64,000 bases of DNA from Axinella damicornis (GCA_963931865.1 OZ007512.1:3809121-3873120), one strand, 5' to 3'; shown: positions 39,746 through 50,575, counted from the first letter of the stretch. Translations and numbers: made by a program. The notes: generated from the letters alone by a model not told the origin.

Positions 39746-40191
39746 GCTAGTCCACGGTACCAGCGCCAACGTTGGCGCCGATGCTAGAGATCTTGTGTTG
39801 GTCTCCGACCTGGTCCGGCATGTAGTCACCATCGTGATCGCCCTCCTCACTCAAGCCGGAGGTGCCGCGCTCGGCATCCCCTTCTCAGTCTGATGAGTCT
39901 CCATTCCAGCACACGCCTCGTCGCTTCACCAGTACGTGGGAGGTAGTTGAGGGCGTCTTCCACCAGTTGTTGGCTCATCTTTTTGGCCTAAGTGGCCAGC
40001 TCAAAAAGTATCTCACTGTCTCGTTCTCGAGCAGGACAAAAAAGGCGGGATCGTACATGAGGTGATTCCTTTTATGAATATTAAATTATGTGAACTTTGA
40101 ACTCTGCTGATTGGTTGGGACAAAAGAGGTAATACCATGTAGTAAACTGACTATGTTGTTGTAGTGTATCCGGAGCCTCCGAAATACAATT

Positions 40192-41204
40192 ATGTTCGAA
40201 TGCCATTGACTTCATGATTGCACATATATTGAGTGCTTGTTTTTCACTTGTATTCATGTAGAAAGGGTGTGATGAGCACATGGCTAAATATCCTGTGCTG
40301 AATCTGCTGATGGTCCCTAAAATATGACATTCATGCAGCATAAATGTCCTACATCCCAGTAACTAATTTTATCAGCAGTTGCAGAGGTTCTACAGTCAAA
40401 CCTCCGATAGTGGACCCTCCGAGATAGGGACACAATATAATAAACCTCTCTACAAAGGACGCTTTTCAAGGTCCCAAATAATTGGTTTGCCACATGGTAC
40501 AATTAGTTGTTGCAATTCAGTTTCTCCTGCCATCATCAGATGAAGCACTGCCTCTCATATTTGTGATAGCCTGTGGTCTAGCTACCGCAGGTAGTCCTGC
40601 TGTTGAGTGTCACCTACAGACAACTGAAAGGAAAGTGGATAGTACGATGTATCACTGCTAAAGCAAGTATGCACACGAAACCAAGCAGAAGATGACTTCA
40701 ACTGCCGCATCGATTGGTTAGTCCCTACCAGTAGCTACTGTGTAGCTCTGCCTCCGGGCACCATACCAATTTATATCTGCAGTAAGTGTGTGAATTGGGG
40801 GGGGGGGGGGGGGGGGGGGGCCTGCCCCCAAGAATTTGACACCACCTGAGATCGTTTTTGCATGCAATCTTGGGATGCAACTTACCACAAAACCTATAGT
40901 CAGTGTGTCTCACTGTCTCAACGCCCTCAAGTGCTGCTTGGGGAAGTGCGACTCAGCCATGACTGCACATGGCTGCTTACTACGTCGACAGCTGCTGGGG
41001 TCTCAGGACTGACTTGGTCATTTTACTGCTGCCTAGCTGCTACTGGCAGGGCGGGCATTTTGACCGTCAGGCGGGGCCAGTGCCCTGCTAGGCCCTGCCG
41101 TAGATACACCACTGAGGTCAACCTTTGATGGTGCCAGTGTGAAGTGTCAGCTCGTCAATCCATGATCCATGCAACAGTGTACGTAGCTACAAAGTCCCCA
41201 ATGC
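40192..41204. other. Intergenic with poly-G run
   Basis: No gene. A homopolymer of 24 G lies at 40797-40820. Nothing else recognisable. Confidence 0.5.
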
Positions 41205-41233
41205 TGGTGAGGGATAGGACTTCAGGGGTGGTG

Positions 41234-41280
41234 TAGCCTCGGTCCCAGGCTCTCTCCTCAGAGCCTGGGAACGAGGCTAG
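41234..41280. mobile_element. TAGCC MITE, 47 bp, 8-bp target duplication
   Basis: TAGCCTCGGTCCCAGGCTCT and its complement, flanked on both sides by GGGTGGTG (41226-41233, 41281-41288). The 8-bp duplication fits hAT-type transposition. Confidence 0.8.
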
Positions 41281-41714
41281 GGGTGGTGGTGATGGTGGGA
41301 GGGAAGTAAATGACCTCACACCTTCTAGCTATGTTATGACCACACTGACTACTGGGCATCCACCACATTAATGTCTAACCCTCAAGTAGTGGGTAGAATA
41401 CCTCCAAAAACTTACTATGCTATGCATGACTTCAAAATAATCTAAGTCACTACACTCGACTCTGTCTAGTCTATTTGCAACAGTTCTACACGTAATGGCG
41501 GAATACTGACCTCACCCTCATTCCAAAGCTTCAGAAGGAGCATCCCAATTTCACAGAATAGCCTGTCGCCTCTTCACTACAGCAAGTCCGCTACCACAGT
41601 ACCAGTCTCGCAACCCGTTTACTTGACTGCACCCGTGACCTTTGAACCGCGGAGGCGCGCGCAACCGGAAGCGGGTTTAAATACTGAATTTGTGGCAAGT
41701 TTTGGCGGGAAGTC

Positions 41715-41910
41715 GGGATGGCACACTCGCTAAGCACTTGCTTTGCAGCCTGGGGGTTGAGTGTTCGTCTCCCCAATAACCGAGTATGAGTCTGGGCCAC
41801 TCCGTACACACCGGTTCCTGACTTCCCCGCCTAGCAGCCGGAGTACGCCGGTTCCCATCTGACCACCGAAGCTAAAGAAAGGTGTTCTGGTTGAAAGCAG
41901 GTTAGCCTCC
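41715..41910 (+). other. tRNA-like plus 5S rRNA-like segment (candidate composite SINE)
   Basis: TGGCACACTCG and TGTTCGTCTCC, about 35 bases apart, resemble degraded A and B boxes of a tRNA gene. About 60 bases further, CCGGTTCCCATCTGACCACC, then GAAGCTAAAGAA, closely follows the conserved loop region of 5S rRNA (CCGGTTCTCGTCCGATCACC, then GAAGTTAAGCAA). The rest of 5S is poorly matched, so a functional 5S gene is unlikely. T-rich sequence follows. The second copy is at 47587-47782. Confidence 0.45.
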
Positions 41911-41989
41911 TGTGATTCCAGTCACCGACGCCTATCCAGCGCTCCTGAGGCTTACACTTCGGTGTCTGACCTGTCACGGAGGGGTAGGT

Positions 41990-42320
41990 GTGTTGCTAGG
42001 TTGTATTTTTCCCCTTTTTTCCCCCTTCTTTTTTTTCATTTGGTTGAGTGTTCATTCAGGGCTGCTATATATAGTATAAGTATTTTTTTTTTCTTTTCCT
42101 TTTTTTCCCACCTTTCTTTTTTTGTTCTTTTGGGTGTGTTCAATCGGGGCTGCTAGATTACATAGGCTTATTTTTTTTTTTTTCCTTTTCTTTTTCCCCC
42201 CTTCCTTTTTTTTCTTTTGGGTGTGTTCATTCAGGGCTGCTACAAGTAGACTATAATATATAGGCTTATTTTTCCCCCCTTTCTTTTGGGTGTGTTCATT
42301 CGGGGCTGCAACAAGTATAG
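41990..42320. repeat. T-rich tandem repeat with GGGCTGCTA units
   Basis: Five or so units of a T/C-rich tract followed by TTTTGGGTGTGTTCATTCGG and GGCTGCTA. The same array lies at 47870-48190 with different unit lengths. Confidence 0.85.
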
Positions 42321-42876
42321 GCTTATTCTCCCTTCAGCTGAGTTTGCTGTTCCTCTATATACATTGCAATATTGTTTCCTTTCACATGACTTATAGTTAT
42401 CGACACATGCGTATCCCCGCCCCCACTGATAGACAGCTGTTCACACTAGATTTTCTATTCGGCTATAGCACGTTTACTCACACAATCATAACAATGTAGC
42501 CATGCACAGATCGTGCTTTACGTTGCAAAGTCATAAACCTGGCTGGCCCCTAGTAACAGTATTGTCTGGCCAATGGGGAATAAACACAGGACCTAATTAT
42601 CACTGCAGCCGTCATCGCCTGAAGTACATTCTGATAAGAGTTAGCATGCAAATAATAATTTCAGGGTGCAGGGGGGTCTTGTCAGGTAAATTGTCTGATG
42701 CCATTGTACGACCTCAGTTTCATCTGAAGATTATGTGCAGTCCATATCGATCATTATGCAGAATTTAAGTATAGGCTGTGCCAAAAGCCCTTTCAGTTCT
42801 GAAAGTGGTATTATGTATCACCTCATTAATCGGATACAACTATCCATGCACGCAAATTATCGATGTTGTGACCATC

Positions 42877-42960
42877 TAGCCTCGTTCCCAGGCTCCCCCG
42901 TGCGTGCAGTGAAGGAAAAATACGGCGTGTGCAGGGGGAGGAGCCTGGGAACGAGGCTAG
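42877..42960. mobile_element. TAGCC MITE, 84 bp, 8-bp target duplication
   Basis: TAGCCTCGTTCCCAGGCTCC and its complement, flanked by TGACCATC on both sides (42869-42876, 42961-42968). Confidence 0.85.
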
Positions 42961-43255
42961 TGACCATCCACTTGAACCACTTTTCATCATGCACCCAAAG
43001 TTACCATATATGGTTGACCAAAACATTTATGTAGTGGAAGTCATGTGATATATGCATGATTGAAGTTTGTGGTGTCAGTTGCTGGATGATATGATCAGAG
43101 ATCTCTTCGAATCTGCTACTGCAAACGGTCAGGAGTTGATGACTGCCCCTCAGCAGAACCGCCAGCCTGGGAGAGAGGCAGATCAGAGTGGTCAATGTGG
43201 TTCACACCAACTAAGCATTCAATTGGTGCCTAATATGCTAGGTGTCTTGGGATAG

Positions 43256-43805
43256 GAGAGCTAGGTGTGTGATACGAAGCTGGGATTAGCACACTTGTGA
43301 TCAGCATGAATGGAGCATTCCAATGATCGATGTCCATTTTGCTGTCGGTTGAATTTATCACAACAATCCATGGATTATATATAAGCCTTTGGCCAACCGT
43401 GATTTTTGACAAAAATGTGACCGAGATTTATAAGGACATCATTGGAAAGCTCTTTTTATGCTGCCAACAATGGCACAATCCTCAGCTTCAAATTTCATTC
43501 ACATACCGAGTGCAACGTTCTCTTCTAAGTCTATTCCCAGTGACCAATTGTGGTTCATTGGCCCATTTTTGGCAGTGCACTTCAGCTTTGCAAGCAGGGT
43601 GGACATGGGACTGCACTTTTAGTGCTTCTTAGAGCCCTTACAAGACAGACCACTTGGAACTGATTGCATTGCTAATTGGTCCAGGGCAAGCCTGAGGCAT
43701 TGACACTGCCCAAGTGTTCCAAGGGGTAAAGTGTGACTGGGGAGGGAGGGGTCTAGACAATACCAGATTGCTATGGCAAACATTGATTGTATAAGGGCTT
43801 CAACC
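43256..43805. other. Intergenic, nothing recognised
   Basis: No gene or repeat I can support. Confidence 0.4.
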
Positions 43806-44199
43806 TAGCCTTGTACCCAGGCCCACACGCGGAACGCGGAAGAGGCCTGGTGGCACTTGGCAAATTCCCATACGTGCACAGTCAGCATAACTGCATTAGC
43901 GATTAACTTGGATGCATTCGAAATCACACGGAAGGTGGCTGTTGGTGATGGCTAAGTAGAAAGTCCTTGCCAAGGAGTGACCAGAGGTGAGTCTTGAAGG
44001 CTAGAACAGCAGTTTTATCAAACAGCTATATACACTTTCACAGGATAAAGAATGTAATTACTATGCAATAATTGGCAATGGACGAACGTGATTCGCCTAC
44101 CCGAAATCAAGACTGCTGAGCTCAGCACATACGGGAATTTTGCCAAGTGTCACCAGGCCCACTTCCATGTTTCGCGTGTGGGCCTGGGAATGAGGCTAG
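43806..44199. mobile_element. Long TAGCC-family element, 394 bp, about 75-bp inverted ends
   Basis: Ends TAGCCTTGTACCCAGGCCCA and GGGCCTGGGAATGAGGCTAG. The inverted similarity continues inward through the GGCACTTGGCAAATTCCCAT region. Flanked by CTTCAACC on both sides (43798-43805, 44200-44207). No transposase ORF, so non-autonomous. Confidence 0.85.
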
Positions 44200-44265
44200 C
44201 TTCAACCGACCACCATCTGGAAGCCTGTCAACATCACCTAATGAATTATTCATGATTGGTCTTAC

Positions 44266-44567
44266 CAGTTTCCAGTCCAGTATGTCCACCCACTCATCAG
44301 CTTCTGACTCACTGCTAGAACGTACGATAGGACGTTATCAATCTGGGGAGGGAGGGAGGGAGCATGTGATAGGGGAGGGAGGGAGGGAGGGACTCTGAGG
44401 GAGGGAGGGAGGGAGGGAGGGAGGGAGGGAGGGAGGGAGAGAGGGAGGGAGGGAGGGAGGGAGGGAGGGAGGGAGGGAGGGAGGGAGGGAGGGAGGGAGG
44501 AAGGGAGGGAGGGAGGGAGGGAGGGAGGGAGGGAGGAAGGGAGGAAAGGAGGGAGGGAGGGATGGAA

Positions 44568-44624
<57 letters not shown>

Positions 44625-46659
44625 ATGGAGGCAGCTATGCTACTTGCATGTTGATGTAGTGCCATATATACCTGAGTCTCCACTGATAATAGGCTGGTTG
44701 TCAAAATGTTCCATGAGAGTATCAGCGTCCGGAAACTTCCCAAGACCAAAACAGAAGTGGCGTCCGTCCCAGATGACACGATAGTGCTTCACAGAATTCT
44801 TACATCTGTAGGTAGAAGGGAAGGAGACGTTAAGGTGGGAGGGAGAAGGTGAGAAATAGAAGGGAGGAGGGGGGACAAGATGGGTGTCAAATGAAGAGCT
44901 GATCACATGAGCTACACATCTCATAATGTCAGTGAGTCAGCTGATCACATGAGCTACCTTACAGATTGTCAGTGAGTCAGTTGATCACATGACATACACA
45001 CCTCACAGTGTCAGTGAGTCGGCTGATCACATGACCTAGCTCACAGTGTCAGGCGGTCAGTTGATCACATGACCTGCCTCAAAGAGAGTGTCAGGTGGTC
45101 AGTTGATCACATGACCTACCTCACAGAGAGTGTCAGGTGGTCAGTTGATCACATGACCTACCTCACAGAGCGTGTCAGGTGGTCAGTTGATCACATGACC
45201 TACCTCACAGAGAGTGTCAGGCGGTCATCTGATGATAATTTCTGTTCCATGGCATTGCTGGGCTCGAAACTGCTCACACAGGTAATTTCAGCTATACTGA
45301 GCATATACGTGACTTAACCACACCCACCAATTAACGAGCTTGCAATCAAGCCTCCCGAGAAATGCCAGCCTGCCGTAGCTGAAAAACGGGCGATGTATGC
45401 TGGAAATGGAGGCCCCACAAGGCAAGACAGCTACTTTCTAAGTCCATTTATGCCAAAAACGGCGGAAATGGTCCTCCCAGTGCCGACCAAGACCTTTCTA
45501 TCGCGGAGCCCAGACACGGCCATGCTGTTTGCACCCTCCGGGTGCACCCACCCACCTCCCCCTTTCCCGCCCTTTCTGCTGTCGCAGAACCTATCTCCCA
45601 AGGACATTGCCGGATGTGACATCATGAAGCTGAAAGTCTCATGACACCTTAAGGCGTCATTAGCAGGGAAAGGGTTAATGGGGATGCAAATAAAATTAAA
45701 ACGGAGCTATTTAATAATATTCATGAGGATTCTGGCAGCCATTTGGGTCAGACCATGTCAAGTGTCAGCATACAACCAAAGTTAGCTACAGTTGGCTTCA
45801 CAGGTACCAACGGCACAGGCACACCCTCCAACACACAGAAAAAATACTAAGTAGGCTGTTAATGATATTCATGATCTACAAAATAAGACAGATTACGTCC
45901 CTTGTTGCAGTCACAGTCTGGGTATGGTTGGACAGAGGTTCAGTGCTCAGTTCAGCTACAGCTTGCTTATCTCTGAACTTTTGTCCCACATTTCGGATCT
46001 TTCTCTTGTCTCCTCATGATCATTAGGGGCCAAATTCTTTCTCTAGGTCATTTTCAGTCTATAGAACACTTAAACATACCCTAATTTCCGTTCCCTGGCA
46101 TTGCTGGGCTCGAAACTGCTCACACAGGTAATTTCAGCTATACTGAGCATATACGTGACTTAACCACACCCACCAATTAACGAGCTTGCAATCAAGCCTC
46201 CCGAGAAATGCCAACCTGCCGTAGCTGAAAAACGGGTGATGTATGCTGGAAATGGAGGCCCTACAAGGCAAGACAGCTACTTTCTAAGTCCATTTATGCC
46301 AAAAACGGCAGAAATGGCCCTCCCAGTGCCGACCAAGACCTTTCTATCGCGGAGCCCAGACATGGCCATGCTGTTTGCACCCTCTGGGTGCACCCACCAA
46401 CCTCCCCCTGTCCCGCCCTTTCTGCTGTCGCAGAGCCTATCTCCCAACGAAGTGACATCGTGAAGCTGAAAGTCTCATGACACCTTAAGGCGTCATTAGC
46501 AGGGAAAGGGTTAAGCTGACTGATCACATGACCTACCTCACAGAGAGTGTCAGTGAGTCAGTGTTGGTCAAGCTATCTCACAGGAGGTAGGTTCCATAAG
46601 AGATCTCTCTGGACATGAACATGCTCTCAGCGATGTGTCGCGATATGCCAGGATGGTAC

Positions 46660-46662
<3 letters not shown>
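44266..46662 (-). CDS. DAPP1-like SH2+PH adaptor, partial gene or relic
   Basis: Minus-strand exons with agreeing phases. Exon A 46662-46582 (WYHPGISRHIAESMFMSRE, then ISYGTYLL). Exon B 45269-45204 (ends DDRLTLSVR at AG|GTAGGT). Exon C 44805-44672 (CKNSVKHYRVIWDGRHFCFG, then LGKFPDADTLMEHFDNQPII). Together these make one complete SH2 domain of the DAPP1/BAM32 type, which binds phosphotyrosine. A fourth exon at about 44318-44266 (SESEADEWVDILDWKL, donor CTG|GTAAGA) matches the last helix of the DAPP1 PH domain, which binds phosphoinositides. The first part of PH is missing; the space between exon C and this exon is GGGA repeat and poly-G. The N terminus and end were not found. Exon B's start is uncertain because it overlaps a repeat. 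Confidence 0.55.
44341..44567 (+). repeat. GGGA microsatellite
   Basis: More than 45 GGGA units with few interruptions, running into the poly-G. Confidence 0.95.
44568..44623 (+). repeat. Poly-G run of 56
   Basis: Longest homopolymer in the window. It abuts the GGGA repeat and lies where PH exons of the SH2-PH gene would be expected. Confidence 0.95.
44897..45203. repeat. 42-bp tandem repeat made from the exon B 5' splice junction
   Basis: Seven or so units of GATCACATGACCTACCTCAC plus AGAGAGTGTCAGGTGGTCAGTT. On the minus strand each unit repeats the end of exon B, the donor GTAGGT and the start of the intron. A single copy also lies at 46517-46560. Confidence 0.85.
45300..45655. mobile_element. 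Dispersed repeat R1 copy
   Basis: CACCAATTAACGAGCTTGCA...CCTCCGGGTGCACCCACCCA...GAAGCTGAAAGTCTCATGAC. Nearly identical to 46145-46510; both are followed by CTTAAGGCGTCATTAGCAGG. 45660-46080 has nothing else recognisable. Confidence 0.75.
46145..46510. mobile_element. Dispersed repeat R1 copy, local duplicate
   Basis: Duplicate of 45300-45655. The shared segment extends left through TTGCTGGGCTCGAAACTGCT into half of exon B of the SH2 gene, so the duplication carried an exon fragment. Confidence 0.75.
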
Positions 46663-46664
<2 letters not shown>

Positions 46665-46691
<27 letters not shown>

Positions 46692-46747
46692 CATGTGTGT
46701 GTGGGTGTGGGTGGGTGTGTGTGGGTGTGCGTGTGTGTGTGTGTGTA
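46665..46747. repeat. TG/GTGG microsatellite next to SH2 exon A
   Basis: On the minus strand this CA-rich tract runs to within three bases of the exon A acceptor CACAG. Confidence 0.9.
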
Positions 46748-46883
46748 GGTGATAGGTAGAACATTGTGTGTTTGTGAGATGCACATTAGGGTACATGTAT
46801 GACGAATGTGTGTGTTTGTGTGTGTGTTAGTGTTTGTGTGTGTAGGTGTGTGCTGGTGAGGGATAGGACTTCAAGGGGTGGTG

Positions 46884-46930
46884 TAGCCTCGGTCCCAGGC
46901 TCTCTCCTCAGAGCCTGGGACCGAGGCTAG
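46884..46930. mobile_element. TAGCC MITE, partner of 41234
   Basis: Same element, with flanks GGGTGGTG and GGGTGATG (one mismatch). Confidence 0.8.
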
Positions 46931-46996
46931 GGGTGATGGTGGGAGGGAAGTAAATGACCCCACACCTTCTAGCTATGTTATGACCACACTGACGTA

Positions 46997-47221
46997 GGTA
47001 ACGGAGGGGGTTTCTGGCAGTAGGGGATTTCCGGACACTGGCCCAGCTTTCGCTCTCTTGCAGCAGTTTTTGCCAACAACTGCACAGCGTTGGAAAGTTC
47101 GAAGCTAGGGTATGCATGCGCACTTACCATAATTCGGAAGAACTGCTAATGGAGCGAATGTGAGGGGCATGAAAGCCGTGTCCGGAATAAAAAGACTGTC
47201 CGGAAACCCCCTCCGTTACCT
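46997..47221. mobile_element. 225-bp MITE, TA target duplication, present in only one duplicate
   Basis: Ends GGTAACGGAGGGGGTTTC and GAAACCCCCTCCGTTACC. It is absent from the otherwise collinear site in copy 1 (CACTGACTACTGGGCATCC near 41350). TA on both sides suggests a Tc1/mariner-type source. Confidence 0.85.
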
Positions 47222-47586
47222 TACTGGGCATCCACCACATTAATGACTAACCCTCAAGTAGTGGGTAGAATACCTCCAAAAACTTACTATGCTATGCATG
47301 ACTTCAAAATAATCTAAGTCACTACACTCGACTCTGTCTAGTCTATTTGCAACAGTTCTACACGTAATGGCGGAATACTGACCTCACCCTCATTCCAAAG
47401 CTTCAGAAGGAGCATGCCAATTTCACAGAATAGCCTGTCGCCTCTTCACTACAGCAAGTCCGCTACCACAGTACCAGTCTCGCAACCCGTTTACTTGACT
47501 GCACCCGTGACCTTTGAACCGCGGAGGCGCGCGCAACCGGAAGCGGGTTTAAATACTGAATTTGTGGCAAGTTTTGGCGGGAAGTC

Positions 47587-47782
47587 GGGATGGCACACTC
47601 GCTAAGCACTTGCTTTGCAGCCTGGGGGTTGAGTGTTCGTCTCCCCAATAACCGAGTACGAGTCTGGGCCACTCCGTACACACCGGTTCCTGACTTCCCC
47701 GCCTAGCAGCCGGAGTACGCCGGTTCCCATCTGACCACCGAAGCTAAAGAAAGGTGTTCTGGTTGAAAGCAGGTTAGCCTCC
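47587..47782 (+). other. tRNA-like plus 5S rRNA-like segment, second copy
   Basis: Duplicate of 41715-41910 with almost no changes. Confidence 0.45.
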
Positions 47783-47869
47783 TGTGATTCCAGTCACCGA
47801 CGCCTATCCAGCGCTCCTGAGGCTTACACTTCGGTGTCTGACCTGTCACGGAGGGGTAGGTGTGTTGCT

Positions 47870-48190
47870 AGGTTGTATTTTTTTCTTTTTTTCCCCCTTC
47901 TTTTTTTTCTTTTGGTTGAGTGTTCATTCAGGGCTGCTATAGTGTAAGTATAGCTTATTCTTTTTTTTTCTTTTCTTTTTTTCCCCCCTTTCTTTTTTTG
48001 TTCTTTTGGGTGTGTTCAATCGGGGCTGCTAGACTATATAGGCTTATTCTTTTTTTTTCCTTTTCTTTTTCCCCCCTTTCTTTTGGGTGTGTTCATTCAG
48101 GGCTGCTACAAGTAGACTATATAATAGGCTTATTTTTTCCCCCTTTCTTTTGGGTGTGTTCATTCGAGGCTGCAACAAGTATAGGCTTAT
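47870..48190. repeat. T-rich tandem repeat, second copy
   Basis: As 41990-42320. Confidence 0.85.
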
Positions 48191-48987
48191 TCTCCCTTCA
48201 GCTGATTTTGCTGTTCGTCTATATACATGCATTGCAATATTATTGTTTCCTTTCACATGACTTATAGTTATCGACACATGCGTATCCCCGCCCCCACTGA
48301 TAGACAGCTGTTCACACTAGATTTTCTATTCGGCTACTCACACAATCATAACATAGCCATGCACAGATCGTGCTTTACGTTGCAAGGTCATAAAACCTGG
48401 CCGGCCCCTAGTATATAACAGTATTGCCGGATCGAGGCCCGAGCTGGGGACTCTCCATGTGTGTGGGCTCAACAATGTCTGGCCCATGGGGAGTAAACAC
48501 AGTACCTAATTATCACTGCAGCCGTCATCGCCTGAAGTACATTCTGATAAGAGTTAGCATGCAACTAATAATTTCAGGGTGCAGGGGGGTCTTGTCAGGT
48601 AAATTGTCTGATGCCATTGTACGACCTCAGTTTCAGCTGAAGATTATATTGTCAAAAACATGCACCGTCCAAATGGGTCATCCTGTACAGCTATAATATT
48701 ATATGGAGTTAGGTAAGAGAAAGGTAACATTTATAGTTTGTGAATGATCGATGTATGACTTGCAACTTTGGGGTGCCTGCAAATTAATTTCAACTGCATG
48801 CCTGTATTACTATGATGAAAAGACTACCATGCACCTCCACTTAAACCCAGTCCGTATAGATCGATCATTACGCAGATAATATAGCTGCGCCAAAAGCCCT
48901 TTCAGTTCTGAAAGTGGGTATATGTATTGCCTCATTAATCGGATACAACTACGCACATGCACGTAAATTAATGATGTTGTGACCATC

Positions 48988-49072
48988 TAGCCTCGTTCCC
49001 ATGCTCCCCCCTGTGCGTGCGGTGAAGAAAAATACGGCGTGTACAGGGGGAGGAGCCTGGGAACGAGGCTAG
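48988..49072. mobile_element. TAGCC MITE, partner of 42877
   Basis: Flanked by TGACCATC at 48980-48987 and 49073-49080. Confidence 0.85.
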
Positions 49073-49404
49073 TGACCATCCACTTGAACCACTTTTCATC
49101 ATGCACCCAAAGTTACCATATATGGTTGACCCAGACATTTATGTAGTGGAAGTCATGTGATATGCATGATTGAAGTTTGTGGTGTCAGTTGCTGGCTGGG
49201 GTGATATGATCAGAGATCTCTTCGAATCTGTTACTGCAAACGGTCAGGAGTTGATGACTACCCCTCAGCAGAACCGCCAGCCTGGGAGAGAGGCCGATCA
49301 GAGCGGTCAATGTGGTTCACATCAACTAAGCATTCAATTGGTGCCTAATATGCTAGGTGTCTTGAACTAGGAGAGCTAGGAGTGAGATACAAAGCTGGGA
49401 TTAG

Positions 49405-49760
49405 CAACCCACCCACACACCCACTCAACCACCCACGCACCCACCCATGCACCCACCCACTCACACACTCACTTGAGAGAGCTAGGTTCAGAGTGGTTAC
49501 CCTTGGCAGCAGTACTCATCATGAACTGCCAGTAAAAGCAACTCAAGTCAAACTTTATCTCCCATCCTCTTCCTCCTGAGACACAGGGAACAGTTATTCT
49601 GCGAGGGAAGATGGGGTTCTGAGGAGAGGGTAGCAGGTGGAAGAGAGGGGAGAAGATGGGGGAGGGGAGGAGAGGAGACGGAGAGGGGGGGGGGGGGGGG
49701 GGGGGGGGAAGGATAGGGGGAGGGAGGAGGAGGGGATGAGATGCATGGCAGACTTGCACT
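49405..49760. repeat. Third copy of the 25074/56776 block
   Basis: Same orientation as 56776-57155. It contains CCCA/CACCC repeats at the left, a GGGGAGGAGAGGAGAC purine tract and a 24-base poly-G (49685-49708). 49785-50100 continues collinear with 57165-57490. Confidence 0.85.
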
Positions 49761-50331
49761 AACTCCCATATTTCTGCTACCCAATCAGGGCATAAGAGCC
49801 ATGCAAACCTTACTGCAATGTCGTGGGTAGGAGGACTTGGAGGGAAGGTTTTCATGTCTGCCTCCATGTCATCAGACTTCCACCCAACCCACGCCTCACC
49901 TTCTGAATTCCCTCCAATTCACCAGCCATGCAGCCCCCACCTGTTAATACAGGATTATTTTTGTTGGGGGCAAGAATTATAAGTAACCATAGTAACACTG
50001 CTCCTAGGGGTTCTGGCAGTACATATGCCCTAGGAATTTGTTTTCAAATGCAGGCCTCTAACATTCCTTCTGGGACATTAAATTTTGCTTTTTAAAGGGT
50101 GGAGTATGACATGCTAGGCCATCGCTAAATCCGGTGGATCTGGGGTACCACACATGGTAGGCCTCCACAGGCTAAACTTACAGGATGTGGTAGGCTTCCA
50201 CAGGCAAAGCAGGATGTGTAACCTTCATTAACATCTACTTGCTTTTCACAGACTTAACCTCATGGTCTATATTATACACAGCATCATCAAAGTGGGAGGG
50301 GCGGGTTGCCAAAAGTTACAGTTATATAAGT

Positions 50332-50575
50332 CAGCATTAGTACAATGTATAAGGCAATGATCCCCACCCATACACTATAGCATTAGTACAATGTATAAGG
50401 CAATGAGCCCCACCCATACACTATAGCATTAGTACAATGTATAAGGCAATGAGCCCCACCCATACACTATAGCATTAGTACAATGTATGAGGCAATCAGC
50501 CCGACCCATACACTATAGCATTAGTACAATGTATGTATAAGGCAATGAGCCCCACCCTTACACTATAGCCTGAGA
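50332..50575. repeat. 46-bp tandem repeat, five units
   Basis: Unit: AGCATTAGTACAATGTATAA + GGCAATGAGCCCCACCCATA + CACTAT. Single related units occur in the 27.5-28.5 kb, 33.65 kb and 63.1 kb segments. Confidence 0.9.

Larger units (their letters stand above)
35139..40191 (-). mobile_element. DIRS-type tyrosine-recombinase retrotransposon, decayed, about 5.05 kb
   Basis: Three independent signs agree. (1) Inverted terminal repeats: 35202-35335 is the reverse complement of 40039-40170 with few differences. (2) An internal complementary region at 35683-35822 joins the complement of the left end to the complement of the right end, meeting at AATT. (3) Minus-strand remnants appear in DIRS order: reverse transcriptase (about 38480-37900), RNase H (37628-37056) and tyrosine recombinase (about 36740-35804). 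Such elements integrate through a circular intermediate with a recombinase and leave no target duplication; none is seen here. Stops and frameshifts show it is dead. A T run with TA repeat (36219-36270) and a roughly 56-bp tandem repeat (about 36290-36500) lie inside. Confidence 0.85.
41205..43255. repeat. Segmental duplication, copy 1 (partner 46851-49370)
   Basis: Near-identical to the partner over about 2 kb, including the 5S-like segment, the T-rich tandem tract, two TAGCC MITEs and a short plus-strand open frame (MIRDLFESATANGQELMTAP, at 43070-43255) that is also open in the partner. It lacks the 46997 insertion. No recognised protein gene. Confidence 0.9.
46851..49370. repeat. Segmental duplication, copy 2 (partner 41205-43255)
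   Basis: Same order of parts as copy 1, plus the 46997 insertion and about 290 extra bases near 48640-48880. Confidence 0.9.

Noticed and set aside
41591..41809. 72-codon minus-strand ORF, conserved at 47463-47681
   Set aside because: Conservation is explained by the recent segmental duplication, and it overlaps the tRNA-like segment; no independent coding evidence.
41818..41905. Functional 5S rRNA gene
   Set aside because: Only the central third resembles 5S; the 3' part and terminal stem do not.
44315..44779. Pro/Ser-rich PPPPSLPPSL protein on the minus strand (also near 26.7, 49.6 and 57.0 kb)
   Set aside because: GGGA and poly-G simple repeat read on the other strand.
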